From an uncultured Clostridia bacterium (lineage in GTDB: Bacteria > Bacillota > Clostridia > Christensenellales > Aristaeellaceae), in assembly GCA_946536315.1 (NCBI GenBank), contig CAMNEH010000001.1:98467-162466 (forward strand): DNA of 64,000 nt, read 5' to 3'. A model generated the notes under the pieces. The model did no database searches. It was not told where the DNA came from and saw nothing but the letters and a program-made list of their open reading frames with translations. Of the stretch, positions 53,916 through 63,180 are shown piece after piece (the first letter of the stretch is position 1; every line of letters begins with the position of its first letter). Position numbers and translations under genes: made by a program.

Positions 53916-56900
53916 TTCTTCTCTGATTTTTTCGATCAGCTCCGGGAGCGTCATTTTGACGGCCTCGCGCGGCTGGATCGCGGTATTGGGCGCGTTCCGC
54001 CGGCAGATGTGGTAGGCTTCGCAGGACGCGCAGGGACTGTTTTCATTGGGGAATTCGAGAGGGGATGCGGCAATTTCTCCGGTATTGATGCCCTCCGCCA
54101 GGTGGCGGGCGACATTTTCGGCGTGCTGAATGAGCAGCCGCATTTCTTCCAGCGTCGCCAGCGGCTTGCCCTGGGCGAAATCCCCGTCGGCCTTCAGCAG
54201 CGGCGGCATGGACAGCGGCGGCTTGCCGTCGTCCATCAGGCGGATGATGGACGCGTCCCGCAGCGTCAGGCCCTTCAGGCTCAACGCCTTGGCAAGCTGG
54301 CTTTCGATATCCGCCTTGGTGTCCGGGTCAGTGAGCAGCGGGTCGTCCAGATGAAAATAGTACATCCCAGCGGGAATGCCGTTCGGTTCGGCGTTCATGA
54401 TGGCCAGCATATAGATCAGCAGCTGAAGCTGCGCGCCCCAGAAGATTTTTTCCGGCTGCAGGGAGAGGTTCGGGGTCTTGAAGTCGATCAGCCGGATCGC
54501 GAGGCCCTCGTCGCCCTGGTAGCGCTCAACGCGGTCAATGATGCCGCGCACGTAGACCTGGCTTCCGTCAGACAGCGTCAGCGGAACGGCCGGCAGCCCG
54601 CCGTCGTTGAAGCCGAAGCGCAGCTCGCTGTCGCCCTCGCGCGCGCGGAAGGCCGAATGCCGGGCGATCAGCGTAAACGTCCAGCCGACGCGCTGGAGCA
54701 GCCGTTTGTATTGCTTATATTCGCGGCGCTGTACGGCGGATTCGCCGATCACCCCGCTGATCAGCTCGTCCAGCGCGCCTTCGGCGGCGGCATCCATCAG
54801 CCGCGCGACCTCGGCGCGCGTGACGTCCGGCCAGGCGGGCAGCGCCTGCAGCCCGCGCGTGAAGCCCTCCAGCGCCCGGTGATAGAATGAGCCGGCGTCG
54901 GTGCGGTTGATCTCCCATGTTCCGCGCTCGACGGGCTTGAGCGCGTAGCGGAGAAAATGCCGCCAGGGGCAGACGGCGAATGCTTCCAGGCGATGGACGG
55001 AGGTGACGCGCTCCAGGTACAGGCTGTGCACCAGCTCCGCCGGCAGCGGCGCCGGAAGCGCCTCAGGCTGATACGCGTCACAGAGCGCCTGCGCCTGCCG
55101 GGGTTGCCGCGCGCACAGATAGCGCCACGCGTGGCGCCAGTCATCCGGCATATCGGACGCGCGCAGCCGCTGGCCCATCCCGTCCATGGCCGGCAGCAGC
55201 GCATAGGGGTGCGCCGGGCCCTGGGATGCGGTGACGCCGCCCTCCTCGACCAGCGCGGAAAAAATCCGCCGTATGCGCGTGAGCAGGTCCAGCGGCCGCA
55301 GCGCGGATCCGTCCTGCAGCGCCTGCGCGTGGGAAAGGTACAGCTTTTCGGACGGCGAGGCGCACACCTTCAGCACGTCCAGACGTTTCAGCTGCAGGCG
55401 CTCGTCCTGGCTCAGCACGGAGGCGGCCTGAAAGGACTTGTTCAGCGCTTCCTGCTCCTCATCGGTGATCAGTCCGCGCTCTCCGGCGGTCAGCGCCCCG
55501 TCGTTCAGCGCCATCAGGAACGTGACGCGCGGCTTCTGGATGGCAATGTTGCCCAGCAGCCCGCAGGAAACGGAATCCGCGTCCTGCGGCAGCGCGGCGA
55601 TTTCCATGGCGCCGAGCCCGGCTTCCAGCATCCGGCAGATCTCGTCAGCCGTCGGGTCGTCTGACCTCGCGATGTCGTGCGCCTGGTCCAGCAGGTTCAT
55701 CAGCGCCTGCCAGACCTGGCGCAGCTGGGCGGCTTCAGTCAGCCGGCCCTCGGTTTCCAGGCGTTCGGCCTCGCGATTCATGCGTTCGAACGCTTCCGTG
55801 GCGTCCAGAAAGGCCACCAGGCTGTTCAGCGCCTCGGCCATTGTTCTGGCGTCCCGGATCCCGCTTTCAAGCGCCGTCAGCGGCGACATCATCCGCTGCC
55901 GCGCGTCCTCCAGGAGGACGCCCTCTTCCTTCGCGGTGACAAAGGGGCGGTGGAACTTCCAACCGCTGACGCCATATTGCACGATCAGGTTCTCCAGCCG
56001 GAAACGCTCATCCTCCGACAGCGGAAGGTATTGCGTTTTCAGCAGCTGCAGCATCTCCTCCTGCCGGTAATGGCGTGAGATGACACGCAGCGCGGCCAGC
56101 ACGAACCGCGCGGCGCCAAGCTGCGCGGCGACCGCCTTGCGCGCCAGGTGGTGCGGCACCCGGTAGATCCGCAGCGCATGCCCGAGCGCGGAAAAATAAT
56201 GCGCCTCGTCCGCGCAGATCACCTGCATATCCTGCCAGTCCACGCCGCGGGCATGGAGCAGGATTAATTCTTCGGCCACATGGCAGGCCTCGGCGTAGGG
56301 CGTCGGCGCGGCGTACAGGCGGATGCTGTTCGGCAGCGCGTCAGTGGGTCGCGGCTGAGGGGCCAGCAGCTGACCGGCCAGATAGCGGATGTCGTCAGGC
56401 CGCGCAAAGGCGGCTTTCAGCGAATGAAACTGTACTGGCCGCCCTGTTTCCCGCAGCCGGCGCTCAAAGCGCCGCACGCTGTCGTTCGCGGGCGCGAAGG
56501 CCGGGTCCTCCAGGTCGGCGCACAGCAGCACGTGAATGGATTCCGCCCGCGGCTGCAGCGCGGTCAGCAGGCGCGCGTTTTCCTCGGTCAGCAGGTCAAA
56601 CCCGGCGGCAATGACGCGCGCGCCGTTCGTCATCTCCGCCTGCGCGACGCGCGCGAGCAGTTCGTCCTGCACGTCCTCGCCGTCCACAAACTGACCGCCC
56701 AGCAGCGACTCGTAGGCGGAATAGAAGCGGCACAGATCGCTGAATTTATCTGCCAGCGCGCCCTCAGGCAGGCCCTCCTGATAGTCGGCGAGCCGCTCCG
56801 GCGTGATGTGCGCGCGCTTCATGTCGGCAATCATCTGGCTCACGCTGTCGATGAAGCCCTGGCGCTCCAGCGCGCTTTCATAATAGCGCAGGTGCTCGCG

Positions 56901-57194
56901 CTCGCCGAGCGCGGCGCGGCTCACCGCCATCATCTTTCCCTGCGCGTCGATGCGCGTCCGATCGTCTCCGCCAGCCTGCGCGAACACACGCTGGCTGAAC
57001 CGCAGCGGCGACACCACGTCCACGTCAAAAAAACCGCGCACGCCGAGCGCCCGGATGAGCGCGCGTTCCGCGGTGAGCGTATACTGCTGCGGCACGATCA
57101 CGATCACTGGGACGCCGTGTTCCCGAGCGTCCCGGGTCAGCGCCGCGGCCTGGGCCCAGGGCTGGGGTTCTCTGCCGGTATAGATATGGAACAT
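53913..57194 (-). CDS. addB: ATP-dependent nuclease subunit B
   Basis: AddB half of the AddAB helicase-nuclease, which resects double-strand breaks. The 1093 residues are near the usual length. N-terminal VPQQYTLTAERAL and SPLRFSQRV give the AddB type; the nuclease core near the end has LAIRLIDFKTPN. The Fe-S cluster ligands are the Cys in AFAVCPWRHFL and the C-terminal CASCEAYHIC. No addA follows: the gene runs into a terminator and a convergent neighbour. Its partner must lie elsewhere, or the helicase function is supplied by another protein. Confidence 0.93.
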   Translation of the reverse strand: MFHIYTGREPQPWAQAAALTRDAREHGVPVIVIVPQQYTLTAERALIRALGVRGFFDVDVVSPLRFSQRVFAQAGGDDRTRIDAQGKMMAVSRAALGEREHLRYYESALERQGFIDSVSQMIADMKRAHITPERLADYQEGLPEGALADKFSDLCRFYSAYESLLGGQFVDGEDVQDELLARVAQAEMTNGARVIAAGFDLLTEENARLLTALQPRAESIHVLLCADLEDPAFAPANDSVRRFERRLRETGRPVQFHSLKAAFARPDDIRYLAGQLLAPQPRPTDALPNSIRLYAAPTPYAEACHVAEELILLHARGVDWQDMQVICADEAHYFSALGHALRIYRVPHHLARKAVAAQLGAARFVLAALRVISRHYRQEEMLQLLKTQYLPLSEDERFRLENLIVQYGVSGWKFHRPFVTAKEEGVLLEDARQRMMSPLTALESGIRDARTMAEALNSLVAFLDATEAFERMNREAERLETEGRLTEAAQLRQVWQALMNLLDQAHDIARSDDPTADEICRMLEAGLGAMEIAALPQDADSVSCGLLGNIAIQKPRVTFLMALNDGALTAGERGLITDEEQEALNKSFQAASVLSQDERLQLKRLDVLKVCASPSEKLYLSHAQALQDGSALRPLDLLTRIRRIFSALVEEGGVTASQGPAHPYALLPAMDGMGQRLRASDMPDDWRHAWRYLCARQPRQAQALCDAYQPEALPAPLPAELVHSLYLERVTSVHRLEAFAVCPWRHFLRYALKPVERGTWEINRTDAGSFYHRALEGFTRGLQALPAWPDVTRAEVARLMDAAAEGALDELISGVIGESAVQRREYKQYKRLLQRVGWTFTLIARHSAFRAREGDSELRFGFNDGGLPAVPLTLSDGSQVYVRGIIDRVERYQGDEGLAIRLIDFKTPNLSLQPEKIFWGAQLQLLIYMLAIMNAEPNGIPAGMYYFHLDDPLLTDPDTKADIESQLAKALSLKGLTLRDASIIRLMDDGKPPLSMPPLLKADGDFAQGKPLATLEEMRLLIQHAENVARHLAEGINTGEIAASPLEFPNENSPCASCEAYHICRRNAPNTAIQPREAVKMTLPELIEKIREE

Positions 57195-57197
57195 AGG

Positions 57198-57914
57198 TTA
57201 TCCTTCGTCAAAGGTCTTTCCGCGCAGCAGGTTGACCGCGCGCTCGAGCGCGAGGTGGATGCGCGGATTGTTTTTCTGTTCTGACCCGTAATGGAAGCTG
57301 GAGCAAAGGGCGTCCAGGTCCTGCTGCGCCGTGGCCAGGCTTTGCTTGAGCTGCGCGGACAGCGTGGACAGAAACTGCGCGCGCTGCGAGGGGGAAAGCT
57401 TGCCCTGCGACGCGGCGACGACCATGGGCAGGTCGCGCAGGCAAAGCCTGGCGCCTGCCTCAAAGTCCTTGCGGAAGGCGGCGTCCTCCCGGTAGAGCTT
57501 TAACAGGATGTCGATATAGCGGGCCACTGTGCTGTCCATGTTTTCGCAGATCAGGCAGCGCTGGGTTGCCGAGCGGACCTGCGCGCAGGCATGATCGGTT
57601 TTCTTTCGCCCCAGCATGCCTGCGCCGGCCAGGTCGTCCGCGGCCTGGCGCAGGTCATCCGCCACCTGCCTGAGCCTGGTCTGCATCATCAGCGCGTAGC
57701 CGTGATAATCCTTCTGCTGCATCAGCAGGATATGATGCTGGCGGCAGAATCCGGCGGCGTTGGTCATCAGGCGGATCTCCGGCTCCATCACCGCGCCGCC
57801 GAGAAAACGTTCGACCGACTGCTGCTCGATCATCTGCCGCAGCTGGCAAACGGGACAGCCGTCTCCGCGCCTGAGAGCGTCGATGACCGGCGCGGTTTCA
57901 AGGTGATCACGCAT
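57198..57914 (-). CDS. DUF6062 family protein
   Basis: Predicted 238-residue protein with two Cys pairs: DGCPVCQLR near residue 21 and QRCLICENM near 120, plus FCRQHH. The pattern (CPVC-x-L, MEPEIRLMTNAAGFCRQHH, CLICE) fits the DUF6062 family of Clostridia. It may bind zinc. It is first in an operon with addB, three bases before it, which suggests a DNA-repair link. Confidence 0.85.
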   Translation of the reverse strand: MRDHLETAPVIDALRRGDGCPVCQLRQMIEQQSVERFLGGAVMEPEIRLMTNAAGFCRQHHILLMQQKDYHGYALMMQTRLRQVADDLRQAADDLAGAGMLGRKKTDHACAQVRSATQRCLICENMDSTVARYIDILLKLYREDAAFRKDFEAGARLCLRDLPMVVAASQGKLSPSQRAQFLSTLSAQLKQSLATAQQDLDALCSSFHYGSEQKNNPRIHLALERAVNLLRGKTFDEG

Positions 57915-57946
57915 TGGCTTGCTCCTTCCGGTGTTCTTCTGCCAGT

Positions 57947-57975
57947 ATTGTATGATGAGTTCAATCAGAAGTCAA
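57947..57975 (-). promoter_or_regulatory. Sigma-A promoter for the DUF6062-addB operon
   Basis: TTGACT at 57970-57975 and TACAAT at 57947-57952 with a 17-base spacer, about 30 bases before the ATG. Confidence 0.88.
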
Positions 57976-57985
57976 TCTTTTTTGG

Positions 57986-58014
57986 TTGATCCGGGGCTGC
58001 GCATCGTGTATACT
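57986..58014 (+). promoter_or_regulatory. Sigma-A promoter for the secreted esterase
   Basis: TTGATC at 57986-57991 and TATACT at 58009-58014 with a 17-base spacer, back to back with the promoter at 57947. The leader to the ATG at 58166 is about 150 bases and holds a GC-rich hairpin near 58119-58142 but no gene. Confidence 0.75.
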
Positions 58015-58165
58015 GTTCCAGGGTTTACGTGGCTGCCGGGGAACCCTGTGAGGATACGGAACGCGCCGGCGTCCGGATCAGCACGCTTCGTTTCCCGGCT
58101 GTATGATCCCATTCCGGCCGGGGGAGCGTCCGGTTCCCCGGCTTCGCTGCAGGGAGGAGCGCAGG

Positions 58166-59683
58166 ATGATACGCAGAGCATGGTTCGTTCTGTTTTGGGT
58201 GATCCTGGTCATGGCGGCCATATCCGCCGGAGCGGAACACGAGATTCTGATCAATGGCGATCAGCCGCCTCTGACCTGGGAGGAATCGCTGGACATGGTC
58301 CAACAGGCGTCGGACGCCTACCTCCGGGACAGCGCTGTCGCCGCGGAGCTGGAAAACGAGCTTCACAGCGAAACACTCATCTTTGAGGATGAGGATGACG
58401 GCGGGGAGGCCGACGAGCTGATCATCCATACTCTGACGCACGACGGCCAATCCATGCAGTTCCTGATGGAGATCATGGGCGAACCGGGGGAAAACGGCTA
58501 TCCGCTCTATCTGACCCTGCACGGCGGCGGCTCCTGCCCACAGGAGCAGAACGACGCGGAATGGAGCATCATGTTTTCCTACTACAAGGCGGCCGTCCGC
58601 AGCGGGATTTACATCGCTGTCCGCGGTATCACAGACACCTGGGATATGCACTTCCGGCCGGAGTCCTATCCGCTGTACGACCGCTTGATCCAGGCAATGA
58701 TCCGTCTGTATCACGCGGATCCTGACCGCGTGTACCTGCTGGGCTTTTCCGCCGGCGGGGACGGGGTGTACCAGATCGCGCCCCGGATGGCGGATCGCTT
58801 CGCGGCGGCCAACATGTCCTCGGGCCATCCGAACGGCGTCAGCCTGCGGAACCTGGCCAATCTTCCCATCAGTATCCAGGTGGGCGTGCGGGATTATTAT
58901 TCGGAAGACGCGCTGCGCTGCGTGCGCGCGGCGGAATTCGATCAGGTCCTGAACGATGACCATGCCACGAACGGCTACGGCTACGCGCATCAGGTGCTGA
59001 TCCGGGTACCCGCAGGGCACAATTTTGACGACGTCACCGATGCCGGCGCGGCGCAGGGGGACGAATGGGCGCTGGCAGAGGTGCTGGCGGACCCGGCCGC
59101 TTACGCGAATCCGGAGGTCGTGACGCCGCTCATGCGCCGCTTCCGGCAGGCGTGTGAGGAAGCCTTCGGCGTGGACAGCGTGGAGGACATGTCCTATGTC
59201 CCGGAGGGGATATCGCCGGCGTTCGACAGCGCGGTCCGGAGGATCGTGACGGAGGAGTTCTATTTGGCGACGAAACTTGTCAATGGCAGCGCGGCCCATT
59301 ATGTGAGTCAGTTCACGCGCAACCCGACCCCCGCCCTGATCGAATGGGAACTGGACACCCGCGCCGATACCAGAAACGTGCAATGCTTTTACTGGCTCCG
59401 GGCGGAACCCTCTGTGAATCAGGGAAGGATCCAGGCCATGGACCTGGGCGACAACCGGCTCGCCATCACGCCGGACGGGCTGAACGGAGACTTTTCCATC
59501 CTCGTCAATCCCCGGATGCTGGATGTCTCCCGGCCGATCCGGATCTCGACGCCGGACGGGGAATTCACTGTCCGGGTCAACCCATCGAGCGCCACGCTGC
59601 GATCTGCCCTCCGGGAAACCGGCGACCCCGCCTTGGCCTGGGTGGCGGAAATCCCCTACAGCCTGCTGAGCAGCGGAAAGTAG
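58166..59683 (+). CDS. Secreted alpha/beta-hydrolase (esterase-like)
   Basis: Predicted exported enzyme of 505 residues. A signal peptide with LFWVILVMAAISAGA is followed by an alpha/beta-hydrolase core: LYLTLHGGGSCPQEQ as the oxyanion loop, VYLLGFSAGGDGVYQ with the nucleophilic Ser, and VPAGHNFDDV with the His. The C-terminal 120 residues are a beta-rich domain, perhaps for binding. GGGAGG lies before the ATG at 58166. Substrates of similar proteins are esters of plant or microbial polysaccharides, or polyesters; none can be chosen here. Confidence 0.82.
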   Translation: MIRRAWFVLFWVILVMAAISAGAEHEILINGDQPPLTWEESLDMVQQASDAYLRDSAVAAELENELHSETLIFEDEDDGGEADELIIHTLTHDGQSMQFLMEIMGEPGENGYPLYLTLHGGGSCPQEQNDAEWSIMFSYYKAAVRSGIYIAVRGITDTWDMHFRPESYPLYDRLIQAMIRLYHADPDRVYLLGFSAGGDGVYQIAPRMADRFAAANMSSGHPNGVSLRNLANLPISIQVGVRDYYSEDALRCVRAAEFDQVLNDDHATNGYGYAHQVLIRVPAGHNFDDVTDAGAAQGDEWALAEVLADPAAYANPEVVTPLMRRFRQACEEAFGVDSVEDMSYVPEGISPAFDSAVRRIVTEEFYLATKLVNGSAAHYVSQFTRNPTPALIEWELDTRADTRNVQCFYWLRAEPSVNQGRIQAMDLGDNRLAITPDGLNGDFSILVNPRMLDVSRPIRISTPDGEFTVRVNPSSATLRSALRETGDPALAWVAEIPYSLLSSGK

Positions 59684-59715
59684 CAATCAGTCAATATCCT
59701 GCAAGGAGCGTAACG

Positions 59716-60627
59716 ATGTATTATCTGATCAAGGAAACCTTAACCCCGTGCAAACCGGACGATATCCGCGGCAGCGACGCGCAGTATGCGGCGGCGCTGA
59801 GCTGGGAGGAATGGCAGCGCCAGCGGGACCGCTTTGATATGCTGATCGACATGGACATGGATTCCCCGCAGGAGACGAAGGCAGTGGTCAACCTGGACTC
59901 GCTGACGGGGTCCCTGTCGATCCCGGACCGTTCGAACATCAGCGGGCCGCCGCATCGCTTTGCCTTCGCGCTGGACGAGAAGGGCATGGTGCTGGTGGAC
60001 GACAGCGGCTATGCCGATGAATTGCTCGCGGCCATCAGCCGGACCAAGAAGTGGCGGCTGCCGGGGCTGGAGCGCTGCCTGTACGACCTGCTCGAGCTGA
60101 CGATCGCGCAGGACCTGACGCTGCTGGAAGCGTCCGAGCACCGGCTGAACCGGATCGAGGAGGAGATCCTGCGGGGCGGGATCGAGCGCTACCCGCAGGA
60201 AATGAACGATATCCGGGGCGACCTGCTGGACCTGCGCGTGCATTATGAGCAGCTGATCGACCTGGGGCAGGAGCTGGAGGAAAACGAGAACGGCTTTTTC
60301 CGGGAGGAAAACCTGCGCTATTTCCATATGTTTACGGAACGCGTCATCCGCCTGCAGGACCTGGTCACCGGCCAGCGGGAGTATGTGACGCAGCTGCGCG
60401 ACCTGCTGCAGTCCCAGATGGACGTGCGTCAGAACCGCATCATGACCCTGCTGACGGTGATCACCTCGATCTTTCTGCCGCTGACGCTGATCGCCGGCTG
60501 GTACGGCATGAATTTCCGTTACATGCCGGAGCTTGAGTGGCGGTACGGGTACCCGGCGGTCATCGCGATTTCGGTCATCATCGTGATCGTCTGCCTCATC
60601 TGGTTCAAGCGGAAAAAATGGCTGTGA
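59716..60627 (+). CDS. CorA-family magnesium/cobalt transporter
   Basis: Pentameric divalent-metal channel of 303 residues. The large cytoplasmic N-terminal domain ends in a long helix (about 130-240), and two transmembrane helices follow, with the GMN selectivity motif in AGWYGMNFRYMPELEW. The basic tail WFKRKKWL is typical. AAGGAG precedes the ATG. Not otherwise linked to its neighbours. Confidence 0.95.
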   Translation: MYYLIKETLTPCKPDDIRGSDAQYAAALSWEEWQRQRDRFDMLIDMDMDSPQETKAVVNLDSLTGSLSIPDRSNISGPPHRFAFALDEKGMVLVDDSGYADELLAAISRTKKWRLPGLERCLYDLLELTIAQDLTLLEASEHRLNRIEEEILRGGIERYPQEMNDIRGDLLDLRVHYEQLIDLGQELEENENGFFREENLRYFHMFTERVIRLQDLVTGQREYVTQLRDLLQSQMDVRQNRIMTLLTVITSIFLPLTLIAGWYGMNFRYMPELEWRYGYPAVIAISVIIVIVCLIWFKRKKWL

Positions 60628-60744
60628 GCAAGCAGTGCTCAGCATGTAAAAGTGGTTTTGCGCGCCTTGACAAACGCCGGTCATCCATGTACCATGTCGG
60701 GTGATCATCCGGCCAGACAGGCCGCAGCGCGGGGGATGGAGCAG

Positions 60745-61542
60745 ATGGAAGTGTGGAATCGGATCAACGATCCCGGTTACCGGGGGTACCGTACGGCGGG
60801 CAACGAGCGCACGGCGTTTTTGAAGACGGTCGCGCTGGCGCTGATGGTCGTCGACCATTTCGGCGTCGTGTTTTTCCACAACGCGGTGGAATGGCGGGCC
60901 ATCGGTCGGCTGGCGTTCCCGATTTACGCGTGGTGCCTGGTGGTGGGCATGGGCTATACGCGCAACCCCATCCGCTACAGCGCGAGGCTGCTGTTCATGT
61001 GCGCGGTATCGCAGTACCTGTACATGACCGCGATGGGCCATAGCTTGAACGACCTGAATGTGATGATGACGCTGCTGCTGGGACAGCTGGCCATTTACGG
61101 CATGCAGCGCAGATGGGCGCACAGCGAAATCTGGGCGCCCGTCCTCACGGTGCTTGTGACGATGCTGGTGAACGTGGACTACGGGTTCCGCGGCGTACTG
61201 CTGATCATTCTGCTGTACCTGGCCAAGGACCGCAAACGCTCGCTGATCGCGGTGATGATCGCGTACTGCTTTTTCTGGGGAGAGGGCACGTCCCTCGTCA
61301 CCACCCTGTTCGGCATCCCCCTGAGCGCGCTCAGAAACCTGACCCCCCGGACGCCCGGACTCTATCAGGCCATTTTCCGGCTGCAGAATTTTGCGGTCTT
61401 CAGCCTCTTTTTGACCGTGCCGTCCGTCGGCTGGAAATGGCGGCATCCCGCCTGGCTCAGCTATCTGGCGTACCCGGGGCATTACCTCATCATTATCCTG
61501 CTGAAGACGCTGCCGGTCTGGCAGAGCGCGGTGATCCGGTGA
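60745..61542 (+). CDS. TraX-family membrane protein
   Basis: Predicted 265-residue integral membrane protein of the TraX/fimbrial-acetyltransferase type. About seven helices are visible; the first contains KTVALALMVVDHFGVVFF and the second the RLAFPIYAWCLV motif, both conserved in TraX. The best start is ATG at 60745, with GGGGG nine bases upstream; ATG at 60736 is possible. In clostridia these proteins are chromosomal and probably acetylate a surface glycan; conjugation is not implied. Overlaps the next gene by one base. Confidence 0.88.
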   Translation: MEVWNRINDPGYRGYRTAGNERTAFLKTVALALMVVDHFGVVFFHNAVEWRAIGRLAFPIYAWCLVVGMGYTRNPIRYSARLLFMCAVSQYLYMTAMGHSLNDLNVMMTLLLGQLAIYGMQRRWAHSEIWAPVLTVLVTMLVNVDYGFRGVLLIILLYLAKDRKRSLIAVMIAYCFFWGEGTSLVTTLFGIPLSALRNLTPRTPGLYQAIFRLQNFAVFSLFLTVPSVGWKWRHPAWLSYLAYPGHYLIIILLKTLPVWQSAVIR

Positions 61543-62498
61543 TGGCGGCGCTGATCGCCGAGGGCCTCGGCAAGCGCTATGGCGAGCGGCAGGCGCTCAC
61601 GGACGTTTCCTTCAGCCTGAGCGGCGGGGAGCTGGTCGGGCTGATCGGACAGAACGGCGCGGGCAAAACGACGCTGCTGCAGCTGCTGGCGGGCCGCCTC
61701 GCGCCGAGCGCGGGCCGGGTGACGCTCGACGGGCACGACGTGCTGTGGGAGCCGGAGCACTGCCGCGCGCAGATCGGCTACCTGCCTGAAAAGCCGGGTC
61801 TGTACGACGAAATGACGGTTGAGGCGCATCTGCGCTTTCTGTGCAGGGTGCGCGGCGTCGTGCCGGAGGACATCGCGCCGCACGTGGCGGAGATCGCTGA
61901 GCGCACCGGCATTCAGGATGCGCTCGGGCGGCGCGTCGGCAACCTGTCCAAGGGCTTCCGTCAGCGCGTGGGGATCGCCTCCGCGCTGGTCGCGCATCCG
62001 GCGGTCATCCTGCTGGACGAGCCGACGTCCGGTCTTGATCCGGTGCAGATCCACGAGGTCCGCCAGCTGGTCAGCGAGCTTTCCCGGGACCGGCTGGTCA
62101 TCCTGTCCACGCATATCCTGCGCGACCTGGACGGGCTGTGCTCCCGCGCGCTGATCCTGCATGAAGGCCGGCTGATCCGCGACCTGCGCATCCGTGAGGA
62201 GGCGCTGCGTTACCGTACGCTGCGCGTGGAGCTGGCGATGGGGAAGGAAGCGGCGATGAAGCTGCTGGCATCGGTGCCCTCGGCCGAGCGCGTGGAAGCG
62301 CTGGATACGGCGGTCCCCGGGCAGACAGCGGCGCTGCTGACCGGCCCGCACGACGCGCCGATAGAACGGCAGCTGTTTGAGCTCGCGAGCCGGCACAGCG
62401 CGCCGATCCTCGCGCTTCATCCGGTCCGCAGCGAGCTGGAGGAGATTTTTCTGTCCGCGATTGGAGGCGAAGCGGTTGACGCTCATCTGGAAGCGTGA
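61542..62498 (+). CDS. ABC exporter ATP-binding protein, Gld type
   Basis: ATPase of 318 residues for the membrane components that follow. Walker A is IGQNGAGKTTLLQLL, signature is NLSKGFRQRVGIA, Walker B is VILLDEPTSGLDP, and the H-loop is LSTHIL. The C-terminal extension of about 90 residues matches GldA/CcmA-type ATPases of the ABC-2 group. It overlaps TraX by one base and its membrane partner by 23 bases. Confidence 0.94.
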   Translation: MAALIAEGLGKRYGERQALTDVSFSLSGGELVGLIGQNGAGKTTLLQLLAGRLAPSAGRVTLDGHDVLWEPEHCRAQIGYLPEKPGLYDEMTVEAHLRFLCRVRGVVPEDIAPHVAEIAERTGIQDALGRRVGNLSKGFRQRVGIASALVAHPAVILLDEPTSGLDPVQIHEVRQLVSELSRDRLVILSTHILRDLDGLCSRALILHEGRLIRDLRIREEALRYRTLRVELAMGKEAAMKLLASVPSAERVEALDTAVPGQTAALLTGPHDAPIERQLFELASRHSAPILALHPVRSELEEIFLSAIGGEAVDAHLEA

Positions 62499-63180
62499 AA
62501 TGGCCGGCTACCTGTATACGCCGGTCATGTATATCTTTTTGTCGGTCTATCTGGGCATGAGCGGCGTGTTTTTCGTCATCGGGAACCTGGCGGCGCGGTC
62601 GGCGAACGTGCTCACCCTGCTGTCCAATATGAGCTACCTGTGGATGCTGCTGACCCCCGTGCTGACCATGCGGCTGCTGAACGCCGCCGGCGGCGATCAG
62701 TGGCTTTACGGCGCGCCGCTGTCGCTGGGCGCAATCGTCGCGGGCAAATACCTGGCCGCGCTGACCGTGCTGCTGGCCGCGATCGCGCTGAGCCTGCTGT
62801 ACCCGGCGCTGATCAGCCTGTACGGCACGCTGTACGTGAAGGAGGCGCTGGCGGGATACCTGGGGTTTTTCCTGCTCGGCGCGTCCTTCCTGGCGCTGGA
62901 TATGCTGATTTCGGCGCTTTCCCGGACGCCGATTGTCGCGCTGGTGGCGTCGTTCGGCGTCAATCTGTTCGTCTGGCTGTATGACCTGCTGATGAAGGCG
63001 GTCAGCATTCCCGGGCTGAGCGCCGTCGCGGGCGACATCAGCCTGTACAGTCACCTACAGCCGTTCCTGAGCGGGCGGATCGGGCTGAGCGACGTGGTCT
63101 TCAGCCTGAGCCTGATTCCGCTGCTCCTGTTTTTGTGCGTCCGCGCGCTCGAGGCGCGGCGCTGGAAGGATGGCCTATGA
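62476..63180 (+). CDS. ABC-2 type permease, GldF type
   Basis: Integral membrane subunit of 234 residues with six predicted helices. The N-terminus TLIWKREMAGYLYTPVMYIF is the GldF pattern (KRE...Y...P..YIF). The start is a TTG at 62476, eight bases after GGAGG; this gives the family N-terminus, and a longer reading would overlap the ATPase gene. The stop overlaps the next gene as ATGA. Confidence 0.93.
   Translation: MTLIWKREMAGYLYTPVMYIFLSVYLGMSGVFFVIGNLAARSANVLTLLSNMSYLWMLLTPVLTMRLLNAAGGDQWLYGAPLSLGAIVAGKYLAALTVLLAAIALSLLYPALISLYGTLYVKEALAGYLGFFLLGASFLALDMLISALSRTPIVALVASFGVNLFVWLYDLLMKAVSIPGLSAVAGDISLYSHLQPFLSGRIGLSDVVFSLSLIPLLLFLCVRALEARRWKDGL

Noticed and set aside
58025-61482. Minus-strand frames of more than 550 codons opposite the esterase, CorA and TraX genes
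   Set aside because: The plus strand encodes a signal-peptide hydrolase, the CorA GMN motif and TraX helices; the minus frames are shadows.
60745-61542. TraX as a sign of a conjugative element
   Set aside because: No relaxase, coupling protein or other transfer gene is nearby, and chromosomal TraX-like proteins are common in Clostridia.
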